Source: CALHVR01 sp963528625 (lineage in GTDB: Bacteria > Fusobacteriota > Fusobacteriia > Fusobacteriales > Leptotrichiaceae). From it: a stretch of DNA of 33,065 bases. The position numbers and the translations under genes were made by a program. Location: the NCBI GenBank assembly GCA_963528625.1, contig CAURVQ010000010.1:1-33065 (forward strand), written 5' to 3'. The first letter of the stretch is position 1; each line of letters starts with the position of its first letter. Below, piece by piece: positions 1 to 7,971 of the stretch. The notes under the pieces were generated by a model. That model was not told the DNA's origin and searched no databases. It saw only the letters and a program-made list of their open reading frames with translations.

Positions 1-54
1 ATAATTACCACAGGATTTTAAGTCCTGTGCGTCTACCAATTTCGCCACCAAGGC
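1..54 (-). tRNA. tRNA-Leu (anticodon UAA), partial
   Basis: Read on the minus strand, the 5' part of a leucine tRNA is present: acceptor strand GCCTTGG, a D arm containing AAATTGGTAGAC, and the anticodon arm CAGGA-CTTAAAA-TCCTG with anticodon TAA. The long variable arm, T arm and 3' end lie beyond position 1. The G at 54 is taken as nucleotide 1 by analogy with bacterial tRNA-Leu, which starts GCC and has the same GGTGG...AATTGGTAGAC layout. It is the first visible part of what may be a longer tRNA cluster. Confidence 0.93.
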
Positions 55-83
55 ATAATTCATAAGTCGCACTGACAAAATTG

Positions 84-112
84 ATTATACACTATTTATT
101 TTTTTTTGTCAA
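84..112 (-). promoter_or_regulatory. Consensus promoter of the tRNA-Leu gene
   Basis: On the minus strand TTGACA (107-112) and TATAAT (84-89) are separated by exactly 17 bases, a perfect sigma-70-type match. Positions 113-145, just upstream, are alternating runs of A and T, which fits an UP element or bent DNA. Transcription would begin near 77, about 23 bases before the tRNA. The strength fits a stable RNA gene. Confidence 0.85.
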
Positions 113-244
113 CTTTTTTTTAAAAAAATTTTTTTTAAAAATTTTACGACTTAATTTTTCTACATTTATAATAACTTACTTTTTATTAACTCATTTTATT
201 TTTTATACAATTTAAACTATTAAATGTTATTTAAAATATTTTTA

Positions 245-1342
245 TCATAATTTATATTTTTTAGATTCCATTATTCTATCTAAAATAACAATAGCAGTGG
301 CTGCTTCCAACACAACTATCGCTCTAGGCACTATAACTGGATCATGTCGTCCTTTCACTTCCAAAATATCATTTTTTTTCGTTTCTAAATTAACAGTTTT
401 TTGTACCTTTGAAATTGAAGCTGTTGGCTTTATTGCCACACAAAAATTAATCGGCATCCCTGTCGTTATCCCACCAATAATTCCTCCATTATTGTTTGTG
501 TAAGACTTGATTTCTCCATTTTCATCAAAATACATCTCATCATTTGCCTCGTACCCAGTCATACAAGTTATATCAAATCCAGCTCCAAACTCTACTCCTT
601 TAACTGACGGAATTGAAAACATCATTCGTGAAATTTCACTTTCTATCGATTCAAAAAATGGATCTCCAATTCCAGCTTTCATTCCTTTCACCATTATTTC
701 TACAATTCCACCTAATGAATCTCCTTCTTCTCGAGCTTTCATTATTACATTTTCCATCTCAATTGCTACATTTTCACTTAATGTTGGCAATACCATTTTT
801 CTAAGTTCATTTATTTTTTTTAAATTTATATCTTTTTCCTCAAAATCTCTATCTTTTATATCCTTTAATGACTTAATGTGAGCCCCTATCAAGATACCTT
901 TTTCTTGTAAAAGCTGTTTTGCAATAGCTCCAGCAAAAACGATAGAAGCCGTAATTCTTCCTGAAAAATGTCCGCTTCCTCTTATATCATTATAGCCGTC
1001 ATATCTATTTATTCCTGGCCAATCAGCATGTCCTGGTCTTGGCTTTTTCTTAAGTTCACTATAGTCCTTTGATCTTTGGTCATTATTTCTCACAATCATC
1101 GCTAAAGGTGTTCCTGTCGTCACTCCATTAAAAAATCCACTCAAAATTTCAAATTCATCTTTTTCTATTCTTGGCGTTGTAAGTTTTGACTTTCCCGGTG
1201 CTCTTCTTTTCATTTCCTCTTTTATAAATTCTAAATCCAATTTTGTCCCTGCTGGAATACCGTCAATATTTATTCCTAACGCCACTCCATGTGACTCTCC
1301 AAATAGTGAAATTTTATAATTTTTCCCAAAATTCGCTGCCAT
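245..1342 (-). CDS. aroC: Chorismate synthase
   Basis: Converts 5-enolpyruvylshikimate-3-phosphate to chorismate, the last common step of aromatic biosynthesis; the family needs reduced FMN. The 365-residue protein has the full family length and its hallmarks: GESHG at residues 15-19, RPGHAD at 102-107, RGSGHFSGR at 121-129 and GRHDP near the C-terminus. It is the last gene of the minus-strand aromatic operon, 50 bases after aroA. The ATG at 1340-1342 has no good Shine-Dalgarno sequence close by; the nearest purine-rich candidate, AAAGGGA, is about 32 bases upstream with a weak A/T stem between (see the findings on adk and brnQ). No convincing terminator was found between the stop codon and the tRNA promoter. 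Confidence 0.97.
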   Translation of the reverse strand: MAANFGKNYKISLFGESHGVALGINIDGIPAGTKLDLEFIKEEMKRRAPGKSKLTTPRIEKDEFEILSGFFNGVTTGTPLAMIVRNNDQRSKDYSELKKKPRPGHADWPGINRYDGYNDIRGSGHFSGRITASIVFAGAIAKQLLQEKGILIGAHIKSLKDIKDRDFEEKDINLKKINELRKMVLPTLSENVAIEMENVIMKAREEGDSLGGIVEIMVKGMKAGIGDPFFESIESEISRMMFSIPSVKGVEFGAGFDITCMTGYEANDEMYFDENGEIKSYTNNNGGIIGGITTGMPINFCVAIKPTASISKVQKTVNLETKKNDILEVKGRHDPVIVPRAIVVLEAATAIVILDRIMESKKYKL

Positions 1343-1392
1343 ATTTTCTATTTTTTCTATTTTACAAGAAAAATCCCTTTCTAAAATATATT

Positions 1393-2682
1393 TTAAATTT
1401 TTTCTATTTCTCCACCCATTTTAACAAAATCTTCCCAAAAATGTGGATATGATTTTCTAACACTTTCTGCTTCATCAATTACAATTTCATTTCTACATCT
1501 TGTTGAAGCTATCGCAAGTGACATCGCAATTCTATGATCGTTCCACGCACTTACTTCTACTCCACCTTCAAATTCGTTAACTCCTTGAATTACAAGATTA
1601 TCTCCAACTTCTTCAATTTTTGCTCCAATCTTATTTAATTCTGTTTTAATAGATATTATTCTATCAGACTCTTTTATTCGCAATCTTTCAGCATTAATTA
1701 TTTTAGTTTCTCCCTTGCTCAACGCCCCAAGTACAGTCAAAATCGGTGCAATGTCCGGGCATTGTGATACATCAATTATTGTTCCCTTCGTTTTGCTCGG
1801 CTTTACAATTACATAATCATCAAAAATTTCTAATCTCACTCCCATTTTTTGTACTATCTCAATAATAGCTTTATCTCCTTGCAACGAATGTTTATTCACA
1901 TACAAACATTTTATTTCATTATCTTTATTCGCACTAATTATTCCAGCAACAATCCAAAAAGCTACTTGCGAATAGTCACCCTCAACTGTATAATTAAATG
2001 GCTTATATTCTTGATTTCCTTTTATTTCAAAACTTTTATAATCATTATTTTTTATCTTAATTCCAGACAATTTTAATATTTCTAATGTTAAATCAATATA
2101 TCCCTTTGACTCCAAATTTTTATTAATTACAATTTTTGAATCTCCATCAAGTAGAGGTAAAGCATAAAGTAATCCTGTTATAAATTGAGAACTTATATTT
2201 CCATCAATTTTATAATTTCCCGCTTTTAATTTCCCGTTCACTTTTAAAGGCAATTTACCTTTGCTTGTTTCGTATTTTATTCCTTGCTCATCAAATATTT
2301 TATAATATACATCAAGTGGTCTATCTACCAATTTTCCTTTCCCATCAAAAACTAATTCATTTTCATTCGTTAATCCAACAGGAATTAAAAATCTAATTGT
2401 AGATCCAGATTCATTACATTGTATCTTTAATATTTTAGGTATAACTCTTCCACTATTTCCAATTATTTCTAAACTATTTTCACTTTTTTTAATTTTTGCT
2501 CCCCAATTTCCCATTATTTCCGTTGTTGTTGTTATATCTACCGAAAATTTTAAGTTATCAATTTTTGATTTTTTTTCACTATTTGCCAAAGATGCAGCAA
2601 TTATTGCTCTATGTGAATAACTTTTTGATGGAGGTATTTCTATCGTTCCACACAATTCCTTTGGTTTAATTTTAACTTTCAC
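1393..2682 (-). CDS. aroA: 3-phosphoshikimate 1-carboxyvinyltransferase (EPSP synthase)
   Basis: Joins shikimate-3-phosphate and phosphoenolpyruvate to give EPSP, the substrate of the downstream aroC product. The 429-residue length is typical. Visible motifs are PSKSYSHR at residues 18-25 (Lys20 being the conserved active-site lysine), NESGSTIR at 90-97, RLRIKESDR around 340-350 and WNDHRIAMS around 385. The start codon is GTG (2680-2682), with GGAG eight bases upstream; no better ATG is available in frame. It follows aroB with a 25-base gap, so the two are very probably co-transcribed. I did not assign it to a glyphosate-sensitivity class, because that depends on residues I cannot align by eye. 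Confidence 0.96.
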   Translation of the reverse strand: MKVKIKPKELCGTIEIPPSKSYSHRAIIAASLANSEKKSKIDNLKFSVDITTTTEIMGNWGAKIKKSENSLEIIGNSGRVIPKILKIQCNESGSTIRFLIPVGLTNENELVFDGKGKLVDRPLDVYYKIFDEQGIKYETSKGKLPLKVNGKLKAGNYKIDGNISSQFITGLLYALPLLDGDSKIVINKNLESKGYIDLTLEILKLSGIKIKNNDYKSFEIKGNQEYKPFNYTVEGDYSQVAFWIVAGIISANKDNEIKCLYVNKHSLQGDKAIIEIVQKMGVRLEIFDDYVIVKPSKTKGTIIDVSQCPDIAPILTVLGALSKGETKIINAERLRIKESDRIISIKTELNKIGAKIEEVGDNLVIQGVNEFEGGVEVSAWNDHRIAMSLAIASTRCRNEIVIDEAESVRKSYPHFWEDFVKMGGEIEKI

Positions 2683-2707
2683 TTTACTTTCTCCTCTTTT
2701 TTACAAT

Positions 2708-3808
2708 TTATTCAAAAAACTCAGTTTCATTCATTTTAACAATTTCAACTTTTCCAATTTCTTTTAAAAATACAAAATTTATTCCTCCTGAAATACTTTT
2801 TTTATCTCTTTTCATTATTTCTTTTATTTTTTCTATCGGATATTTTATTTCTGTCGGTAAATTAAGCTTTTCTAACAAGTTTTTCACTCTTTCAAGCTGT
2901 CCATTTTGTGTAATATTTTTTTGCACACCAATTCGTATAATATCTATCATTCCTGTTGAGATTGCCTCTCCATGTGAATACACATCATAATTTGTATATT
3001 GCTCAATGGCATGACCTATCGTGTGTCCAAAATTTAAAATCATTCGTAAATTTTCCTCTTTTTCATCTTTTTCCACAACTTCTTTTTTAATTTCACACGA
3101 ACGCATTACAATTTCATTTATATATTTCATCAAATGTTCTCGTATTATTTTTTTATAATTTTTAGCGTAACTATTTTCAGACACTTCATACACTATTTTT
3201 TCAAGTTTTTCAAAAAATTTCTTATCATAAATACAACCATATTTAACTATTTCAGCAAATCCATCATAAAAATATCTATCAGTCAATGTTTTCAAAAATT
3301 TATTATCTATAAGCACCAATTTAGGTTGATGAAATGCTCCTATCAAATTTTTCCCTTCTGGCAAATCAACTCCAACTTTTCCTCCAACACTACTATCTAC
3401 TTGAGAAATTATAGTTGTAGGTATTTGAATAAAATTAATTCCTCGCAAAAATGAGGCCGCTGCAAATCCTGCAATATCTCCAACAACTCCACCACCAAAA
3501 GCTACAACTAAATCTTTTCTTTTAATATCAGCTTTTACCATTGCCGAGTAAATGCCTTGCATTACACCAATATGTTTATTTTTTTCCCCCGCTTCAAGCA
3601 CATAAACAGTATAATCAAAATTTTTAAACATCAAATTATACTTATTTTTATATATTTTTTTTATATTAGAGTCCGTTATTATAAATAATTTTTCTCCCTT
3701 ATAAACTTCTTTTATATAAAAAGAGAATTGTTCTAAATAATCCTCTCCAACAATGATATTATAAGTTTTTTCACCTAAATCAATTTGTAATTTTTGTATA
3801 CTTTCCAT
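2708..3808 (-). CDS. aroB: 3-dehydroquinate synthase
   Basis: Cyclises DAHP to 3-dehydroquinate, using NAD and a divalent metal, as the second step of the shikimate pathway. The 366-residue protein has the glycine-rich NAD segment GGGVVGDIAGF (105-115), the PTT motif at 130-132, VDSSVGGKVGVD (137-148) and K-N-L-I-G-x-F-x-Q-P at 153-162. The three expected zinc ligands are visible as Glu186 (AEIVKYG), His262 (NFGHTIGH) and His279 (YSHGEA). AAGGAAG lies seven bases before the ATG. It sits between the GNAT gene and aroA in the aromatic operon. Confidence 0.97.
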   Translation of the reverse strand: MESIQKLQIDLGEKTYNIIVGEDYLEQFSFYIKEVYKGEKLFIITDSNIKKIYKNKYNLMFKNFDYTVYVLEAGEKNKHIGVMQGIYSAMVKADIKRKDLVVAFGGGVVGDIAGFAAASFLRGINFIQIPTTIISQVDSSVGGKVGVDLPEGKNLIGAFHQPKLVLIDNKFLKTLTDRYFYDGFAEIVKYGCIYDKKFFEKLEKIVYEVSENSYAKNYKKIIREHLMKYINEIVMRSCEIKKEVVEKDEKEENLRMILNFGHTIGHAIEQYTNYDVYSHGEAISTGMIDIIRIGVQKNITQNGQLERVKNLLEKLNLPTEIKYPIEKIKEIMKRDKKSISGGINFVFLKEIGKVEIVKMNETEFFE

Positions 3809-3835
3809 AAAAATACTTCCTTAAATTTTTATATT

Positions 3836-4426
3836 TTATTTTAAATTATATCTTCCTAAATTTCGTTTTATATATTTACACTCAAACTCCTCAGGCAAAA
3901 TATCCATCAATATATCATCATATCTTTTTCCCATAAATTCTATACTTTTTCTAATTCTACCTACTTCTTTAAATCCTACTTTTTTGTATAAATTATACGC
4001 TATCGTATTATATTCAAAACATGCTAACGATATATTTTTCAAATTTAAAAATGAAAATCCAAAATCTAACAATAAATTCATAGCTTCAGTTCCATATCCC
4101 ATATTTTGATATTTATCATTTGCAAGCATTATTCCTAAAACACCAGTTCTGTGCAACTCATCAATATGATTAAACCCAACATTCCCAACAAGTTCATCAT
4201 CTTCAATTCTTCTTACAGCAAATTGATATTTTTGTTTTTTAAAAAAATCTAAATTTTCTTTTTCTTTCTCTACATCAATTATATTTGTATAAACAATACT
4301 CCCAATACCAACCATAAGCTCAGTATTATTAACCATTTCTGTATATTGCTCCACGTCATCATACGAAATTGGACTTAAATACAACTTATCTCCCACTATT
4401 TTTTTATAATATTTTCTTTCGTCCAT
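3836..4426 (-). CDS. GNAT-family N-acetyltransferase, RimJ/RimL-like
   Basis: Predicted acetyl-CoA-dependent N-acetyltransferase; the acceptor is unknown. The acetyl-CoA loop is visible as QNMGYGTEA, followed by a helix and the C-terminal segment ACFEYNTIAYNLYKKVGFK, both typical of the RimJ/RimL-like branch. The frame opens three codons earlier at a GTG (4433-4435), but that GTG is part of the sequence AGGAAGTG, a good ribosome site placed eight bases before the ATG at 4424-4426; I therefore start at the ATG (196 residues). It lies 17 bases after the tyrA stop and 27 bases before aroB, inside the aromatic operon. Its substrate could be an aromatic-pathway compound, a ribosomal protein or something unrelated; the sequence does not say. 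Confidence 0.88.
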   Translation of the reverse strand: MDERKYYKKIVGDKLYLSPISYDDVEQYTEMVNNTELMVGIGSIVYTNIIDVEKEKENLDFFKKQKYQFAVRRIEDDELVGNVGFNHIDELHRTGVLGIMLANDKYQNMGYGTEAMNLLLDFGFSFLNLKNISLACFEYNTIAYNLYKKVGFKEVGRIRKSIEFMGKRYDDILMDILPEEFECKYIKRNLGRYNLK

Positions 4427-4443
4427 CTTTTTCACTTCCTATT

Positions 4444-5319
4444 TTACTCAGCTTCCTCCAACTTTTCTCTACCTCTTGTTGAATTTATAAATTTTTCTTT
4501 TAATGTCCCAACATCTTTACTCATTAAAGCTTCTTTTATAATATCTAATTCATTTTCAAATTGTTGGATCATATTTAATAGATTTTCTCTATTACCTAAA
4601 AATAATTCTGACCATAAATCTTCATTTATTTTAGCAATTCGTGTTAAATCTCTATATGAATCTCCAACATATTTTTTCGTGTCATATTTTTTATTGTCAC
4701 TATTTACAAGCGAAACTGCTATCACATGAGTAAGCTGACTTGTAAACGCAATTATTTCATCATGTTCTTTCTCTGTTAAATAACTCACTGTTTTAAACCC
4801 AACAGCTTTTATTATTTTTTCAAATAAGTCAATATTTTCTTTTTTATTTTCTTCATTTTTTATTAAAATATAATTTGCATTTTTAAAAACTGTACTATCT
4901 GCATAGTCAATCCCTCTTTTTTCTCTTCCTGCCATTGGATGTCCAAAAATAAAATCAATATTTTTATTACTTTTTTTAATAATAGGATTAATTTCTTCCA
5001 TTATTTTCCCTTTTATTCCAACAACATCAGTAACTACAACACCGTCTTTAAAATTTTCTAAATTATTTATAAAAAATGATTTTATTATATTAGGATAAAG
5101 AGTTATTATTACTAAATCTGCTTTTTGTAACGGCTCTTTTGTTTTAACAAATCCCTCTTTTATAATTCCCATTTTTTTAGCTTTTTCAAGTGTATCTTCA
5201 TCAATATCAATTCCGTAAACTGTATTAACACCAATATTCGTAAGAGCTTCTGCAAATGCACCTCCTACTACTCCAAGACCAACCACTGTCACTGTTAAAT
5301 CTTTAATATTTTTTCCCAT
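4444..5319 (-). CDS. tyrA: Prephenate dehydrogenase
   Basis: Oxidatively decarboxylates prephenate to 4-hydroxyphenylpyruvate in the tyrosine branch. The N-terminal Rossmann fold shows GLGVVGG at residues 14-20 and an acidic residue after the second strand (YGIDID, 35-40), which favours NAD. GHPMAGREKRGID at 126-138 holds the conserved catalytic histidine (His127). SQLTHVIA lies in the helical dimerisation domain. At 291 residues it lacks the C-terminal ACT domain of longer Bacillus-type TyrA proteins and is not fused to chorismate mutase. GGAGAG precedes the ATG. The 101-base gap from aroF is the longest in the operon and could hold an internal promoter, but I could not single one out. Confidence 0.95.
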   Translation of the reverse strand: MGKNIKDLTVTVVGLGVVGGAFAEALTNIGVNTVYGIDIDEDTLEKAKKMGIIKEGFVKTKEPLQKADLVIITLYPNIIKSFFINNLENFKDGVVVTDVVGIKGKIMEEINPIIKKSNKNIDFIFGHPMAGREKRGIDYADSTVFKNANYILIKNEENKKENIDLFEKIIKAVGFKTVSYLTEKEHDEIIAFTSQLTHVIAVSLVNSDNKKYDTKKYVGDSYRDLTRIAKINEDLWSELFLGNRENLLNMIQQFENELDIIKEALMSKDVGTLKEKFINSTRGREKLEEAE

Positions 5320-5420
5320 TTTCTCTCCACTTTTATTTATAAAATTTATATTTATTTTAGTTTTTACAAATTTAACTTATTGTTAAAATGTTAATTTACA
5401 TTAAGTTCCTATACTTTTTT

Positions 5421-6446
5421 CTACTTTGTTTTAAAAGTTTTCCCAACAACATTTGCAATAGCTTCCACTTTTTTCATCATTTCAGCAAACACTTCTTCTT
5501 TTAATGACTGTGGACCGTCTGACAATGCTTTATCTGGCTCAGGATGGACTTCCACCATAAGTCCATCAGCTCCTGCTGCTATTCCTGCCATTCCTATTGG
5601 CTCTACCATCCAGTATTTACCCGTTCCATGTGCTGAATCAAAAACTATTGGTAAATGTGTAAGTTTTTTTATCATAGGAATTGCATTTATATCCATCACA
5701 TTTCTATATGCAGTTTCATAAGTTCTTATTCCTCTTTCACAAAGTACTACATTTTCATTTCCACCAGCTAAAATATACTCAGCTGACATAAGCCATTCTT
5801 CTATTGTCGCACTAAGTCCTCTTTTTAATAACACTGGAATTTTAGTTTTTCCAACTTCCTTTAATAAATCAAAATTTTGCATATTTCTTGCACCTATTTG
5901 AATCATATCTAAATGTGGACCAAATTCGTGCAACTGTGCAATAGACATTATTTCACATATTATAGGTAATCCTGTTTCAGCTTTAGCCTTTTTCATAAGC
6001 TCTATGCCTGCCATTCCCAATCCTTGAAAAGCATAAGGTGAAGTTCTCGGTTTCACAACTCCTCCACGCAACATATTTGCACCGTATTTTTTTACAATTC
6101 TTGCCGTCTCCATTATTTGTTCTTCATTTTCTACAGAGCAAGGTCCTGCCATCATAACAAGATTATTCCCTCCAATTTCAACATTTCCTACTTTTACTAT
6201 TGTATCTTTCGGTTTAAATTTTCTACTTGCTCTTTTATACGGTTCTTTCACTCTTTGTACATCAAGAACTGTATCTATTGCCAAAATTCTATCCATATCT
6301 ACAATACTTGTATCTCCTATAACACCGACTATCGTATATTCACTCCCTTTTGATATATGAAAATCTAATTTATATTCTTCTTTAATTCTTTTCAAAACTT
6401 TTTCTACACCTTTTTGATCCTCACTCGAATCTATTTTAATAATCAT
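5421..6446 (-). CDS. aroF: 3-deoxy-7-phosphoheptulonate synthase, type I-beta with N-terminal regulatory domain
   Basis: Condenses phosphoenolpyruvate and erythrose-4-phosphate into DAHP, the committed step of the shikimate pathway. Roughly the first 70 residues form a ferredoxin-like domain, as in Thermotoga-type enzymes, where it mediates feedback by tyrosine or phenylalanine. The barrel shows MAGPCSVE, RGGVVKPRTSPYAFQG, LLKRG, ERGIRTYE and FDSAHGTGK, plus a C-terminal MVEVHPEPDKALSDGPQS. The frame is open to an ATG at 6470, but the third ATG (6444-6446) has GGAGG four bases upstream, so the protein is taken as 341 residues. It heads the aromatic operon; feedback control probably acts here because TyrA has no ACT domain. 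Confidence 0.95.
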   Translation of the reverse strand: MIIKIDSSEDQKGVEKVLKRIKEEYKLDFHISKGSEYTIVGVIGDTSIVDMDRILAIDTVLDVQRVKEPYKRASRKFKPKDTIVKVGNVEIGGNNLVMMAGPCSVENEEQIMETARIVKKYGANMLRGGVVKPRTSPYAFQGLGMAGIELMKKAKAETGLPIICEIMSIAQLHEFGPHLDMIQIGARNMQNFDLLKEVGKTKIPVLLKRGLSATIEEWLMSAEYILAGGNENVVLCERGIRTYETAYRNVMDINAIPMIKKLTHLPIVFDSAHGTGKYWMVEPIGMAGIAAGADGLMVEVHPEPDKALSDGPQSLKEEVFAEMMKKVEAIANVVGKTFKTK

Positions 6447-6534
6447 TTTGCCTCCAAACATATAAAACATAAACTCTTTCTATTTTTTATAATAAATATT
6501 TTAATTTTTTAATCAATAAAATCTATTACTTTAT

Positions 6535-6564
6535 ATTATAACAAATGTATATATCTTTAGTAAA
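6535..6564 (-). promoter_or_regulatory. Candidate promoter of the aromatic operon
   Basis: On the minus strand an extended -10, TGT-TATAAT (6535-6543), follows TTTACT (6559-6564) with an 18-base spacer. The start would be near 6528, giving a leader of about 80 bases before aroF. A weaker pair, TTGATT-16-TATTAT, lies closer to the gene. I saw no T-box, leader peptide or attenuator in the leader. The rest of the 6471-6752 spacer holds only this and the livJ control region. Confidence 0.5.
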
Positions 6565-6688
6565 ATATATTAAATTCATATTTCATTTATCTAAGTTATA
6601 CTTAAATTATATATTTTTAAAATCTTTAATCATTCTAAACATAAACTCAATTTATCATTCCATTAATAATAGATATTTTATTTATATC

Positions 6689-6720
6689 AATTATTGTGCT
6701 ATAATTCTTGCATAATAATT
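6689..6720 (+). promoter_or_regulatory. livJ promoter (extended -10) inside an inverted repeat
   Basis: TGC-TATAAT (6697-6705) is a consensus extended -10. It is framed by AATTATTGTGC (6689-6699) and GCATAATAATT (6710-6720), 11-base arms with a single mismatch and a 10-base centre that contains the -10. The -35 region (around 6677) matches poorly, as is common with extended -10 promoters. A repressor binding the repeat would block RNA polymerase. Transcription would start near 6712, with AGGAGG at 6743-6748, four bases before the livJ ATG. Confidence 0.6.
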
Positions 6721-6752
6721 AAAAAATAAATAAAAGATTTTTAGGAGGACAT

Positions 6753-7868
6753 ATGAAAAAATTATTATTAATGATTTTAGCATTAACAGCATTCGTTATT
6801 AGCTGTGGACAAAAAAAAGCATCAAACGGTGATGTTATTAAAATAGGAGTTATCGCTCCATTAACGGGAGAAGTTGCTCAATACGGAACAGCTGTAAAAA
6901 ATGGAATTGTTTTAAAAGTTGACGAAATTAACGCTAACGGTGGAATAAACGGTAAAAAGGTTGAGTTAGTTATCGCAGATAGTAAAGGTGATTCTCAAGA
7001 AGCTGTAAATATTTTCAAAAAAATGGTTTCACAAGATAAAATTGACTTATTAATTGGAGAAGTTATCTCATCTGCTTCATTAGCAGTTTCAGATTTAGCT
7101 CAAGCTGCTAAAGTACCTATGATTACTGCTTCATCAACTGCTTTAGATGTTACAAAAGGTAAAGATTATGTATTTAGAACTACATTTACAGATCCTTTCC
7201 AAGGTAAAGAAGTTGCATCTTATGCAAAAGAAAAAGGATTCAAATCAGTTGCAGTATTAACAAACAGTTCAAGTGATTACTCTGTTGGATTAGCTGATGC
7301 ATTCAAAGCTCAAGCTTCTCAAGATGGAATTAACATTGTTGAAGAAAAATATACTAAAGATGATAAAGATTTCAAATCATTATTAACTAAAATTAAAGGA
7401 CAAAATCCTGAAGTTATATTCATTCCTGACTACTATAACACTATTGGATTAATCTTAACTCAAGCAAATGAATTAGGAATTAAAGCTCAATACTTAGGTG
7501 GAGACGGATGGGATGGAATCCAAACTAACTTCGGTGCTCAAGCTGAAGGAGCTATTTTTGCAAGTCAATTCGCTCCAGATGATACTGAGCCAAGCGTACA
7601 AAAATTCATTGCTGACTATAAAGCAAAATACTCTAAAGAGCCAACTATTTTTGAAGCTTTAGGTTATGATACAGCAACTGTTGTTGAAAATGCTTTAAAA
7701 AATGCTAAAGATTCAACAAGAGATGCAATTAAAGATGCTTTAGCTGCTACAAATGGATTAAACTTAGTAACTGGAAGCTTCAAATTTGATGCTGATAGAA
7801 ACCCTGAGAAAAAAGTTACTTTCATAGAAGTAAAAGGTGGAAAATTAACATTAAAAGAAAAAAGATAA
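6753..7868 (+). CDS. livJ: Branched-chain amino acid ABC transporter substrate-binding lipoprotein
   Basis: Captures leucine, isoleucine or valine (or related amino acids) outside the inner membrane and delivers them to LivHM. The first 17 residues form a lipoprotein signal peptide: two lysines, a hydrophobic run and the lipobox VISC with Cys18 as the lipidation site. The mature part is a type I periplasmic-binding fold of the Leu/Ile/Val family: IGVIAPLTGEVAQYG near the N-terminus, ITASSTALDV in the ligand region and FEALGYDTATVVENAL near the C-terminus. Total length (371) is normal. It is the first gene of livJHMGF and has its own strong ribosome site. Lipid anchoring is usual in Gram-positives but also occurs in Fusobacteria. 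Exact substrate preference cannot be read from sequence. Confidence 0.94.
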   Translation: MKKLLLMILALTAFVISCGQKKASNGDVIKIGVIAPLTGEVAQYGTAVKNGIVLKVDEINANGGINGKKVELVIADSKGDSQEAVNIFKKMVSQDKIDLLIGEVISSASLAVSDLAQAAKVPMITASSTALDVTKGKDYVFRTTFTDPFQGKEVASYAKEKGFKSVAVLTNSSSDYSVGLADAFKAQASQDGINIVEEKYTKDDKDFKSLLTKIKGQNPEVIFIPDYYNTIGLILTQANELGIKAQYLGGDGWDGIQTNFGAQAEGAIFASQFAPDDTEPSVQKFIADYKAKYSKEPTIFEALGYDTATVVENALKNAKDSTRDAIKDALAATNGLNLVTGSFKFDADRNPEKKVTFIEVKGGKLTLKEKR

Positions 7869-7893
7869 TATAGTTTACAAAAGAAGTATGGCA

Positions 7894-7918
7894 GGGAGAT
7901 AGTTTTATACTATCTCTT
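7894..7918 (+). terminator. Intercistronic hairpin between livJ and livH
   Basis: GAGATAG (7896-7902) and CTATCTC (7910-7916) form a perfect 7-bp stem with a 7-base loop, extended by two G-T pairs. Only a short, interrupted T run follows. This looks like a leaky terminator or an RNA stability element that would give more LivJ than membrane and ATPase subunits, as is common in binding-protein operons. Confidence 0.6.
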
Positions 7919-7971
7919 TCCATTTATAAACATCAAATTATAAATATAAATTTTAAAAGCAAGGAGTAAAA

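Noticed and set aside
113..145. Alternating A and T runs as a terminator of aroC
   Set aside because: The runs can pair, but they contain no G-C base pair and sit directly upstream of a perfect tRNA promoter; UP element or bent DNA explains them better.
507..881. Open frame of 124 codons on the plus strand opposite aroC
   Set aside because: It lies wholly inside a well-supported gene, has no ribosome site and its product (serine-, isoleucine- and phenylalanine-rich) is the expected mirror of AT-rich coding DNA. The same holds for the other plus-strand frames opposite aroB, rpoA, map, mnmG, the GH13 gene and the autotransporter gene.
6447..6752. T-box, riboswitch or leader-peptide attenuator ahead of the aromatic or liv operons
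   Set aside because: No conserved T-box motif, terminator pair or run of regulatory codons could be seen; only promoters and the livJ repeat are supported.
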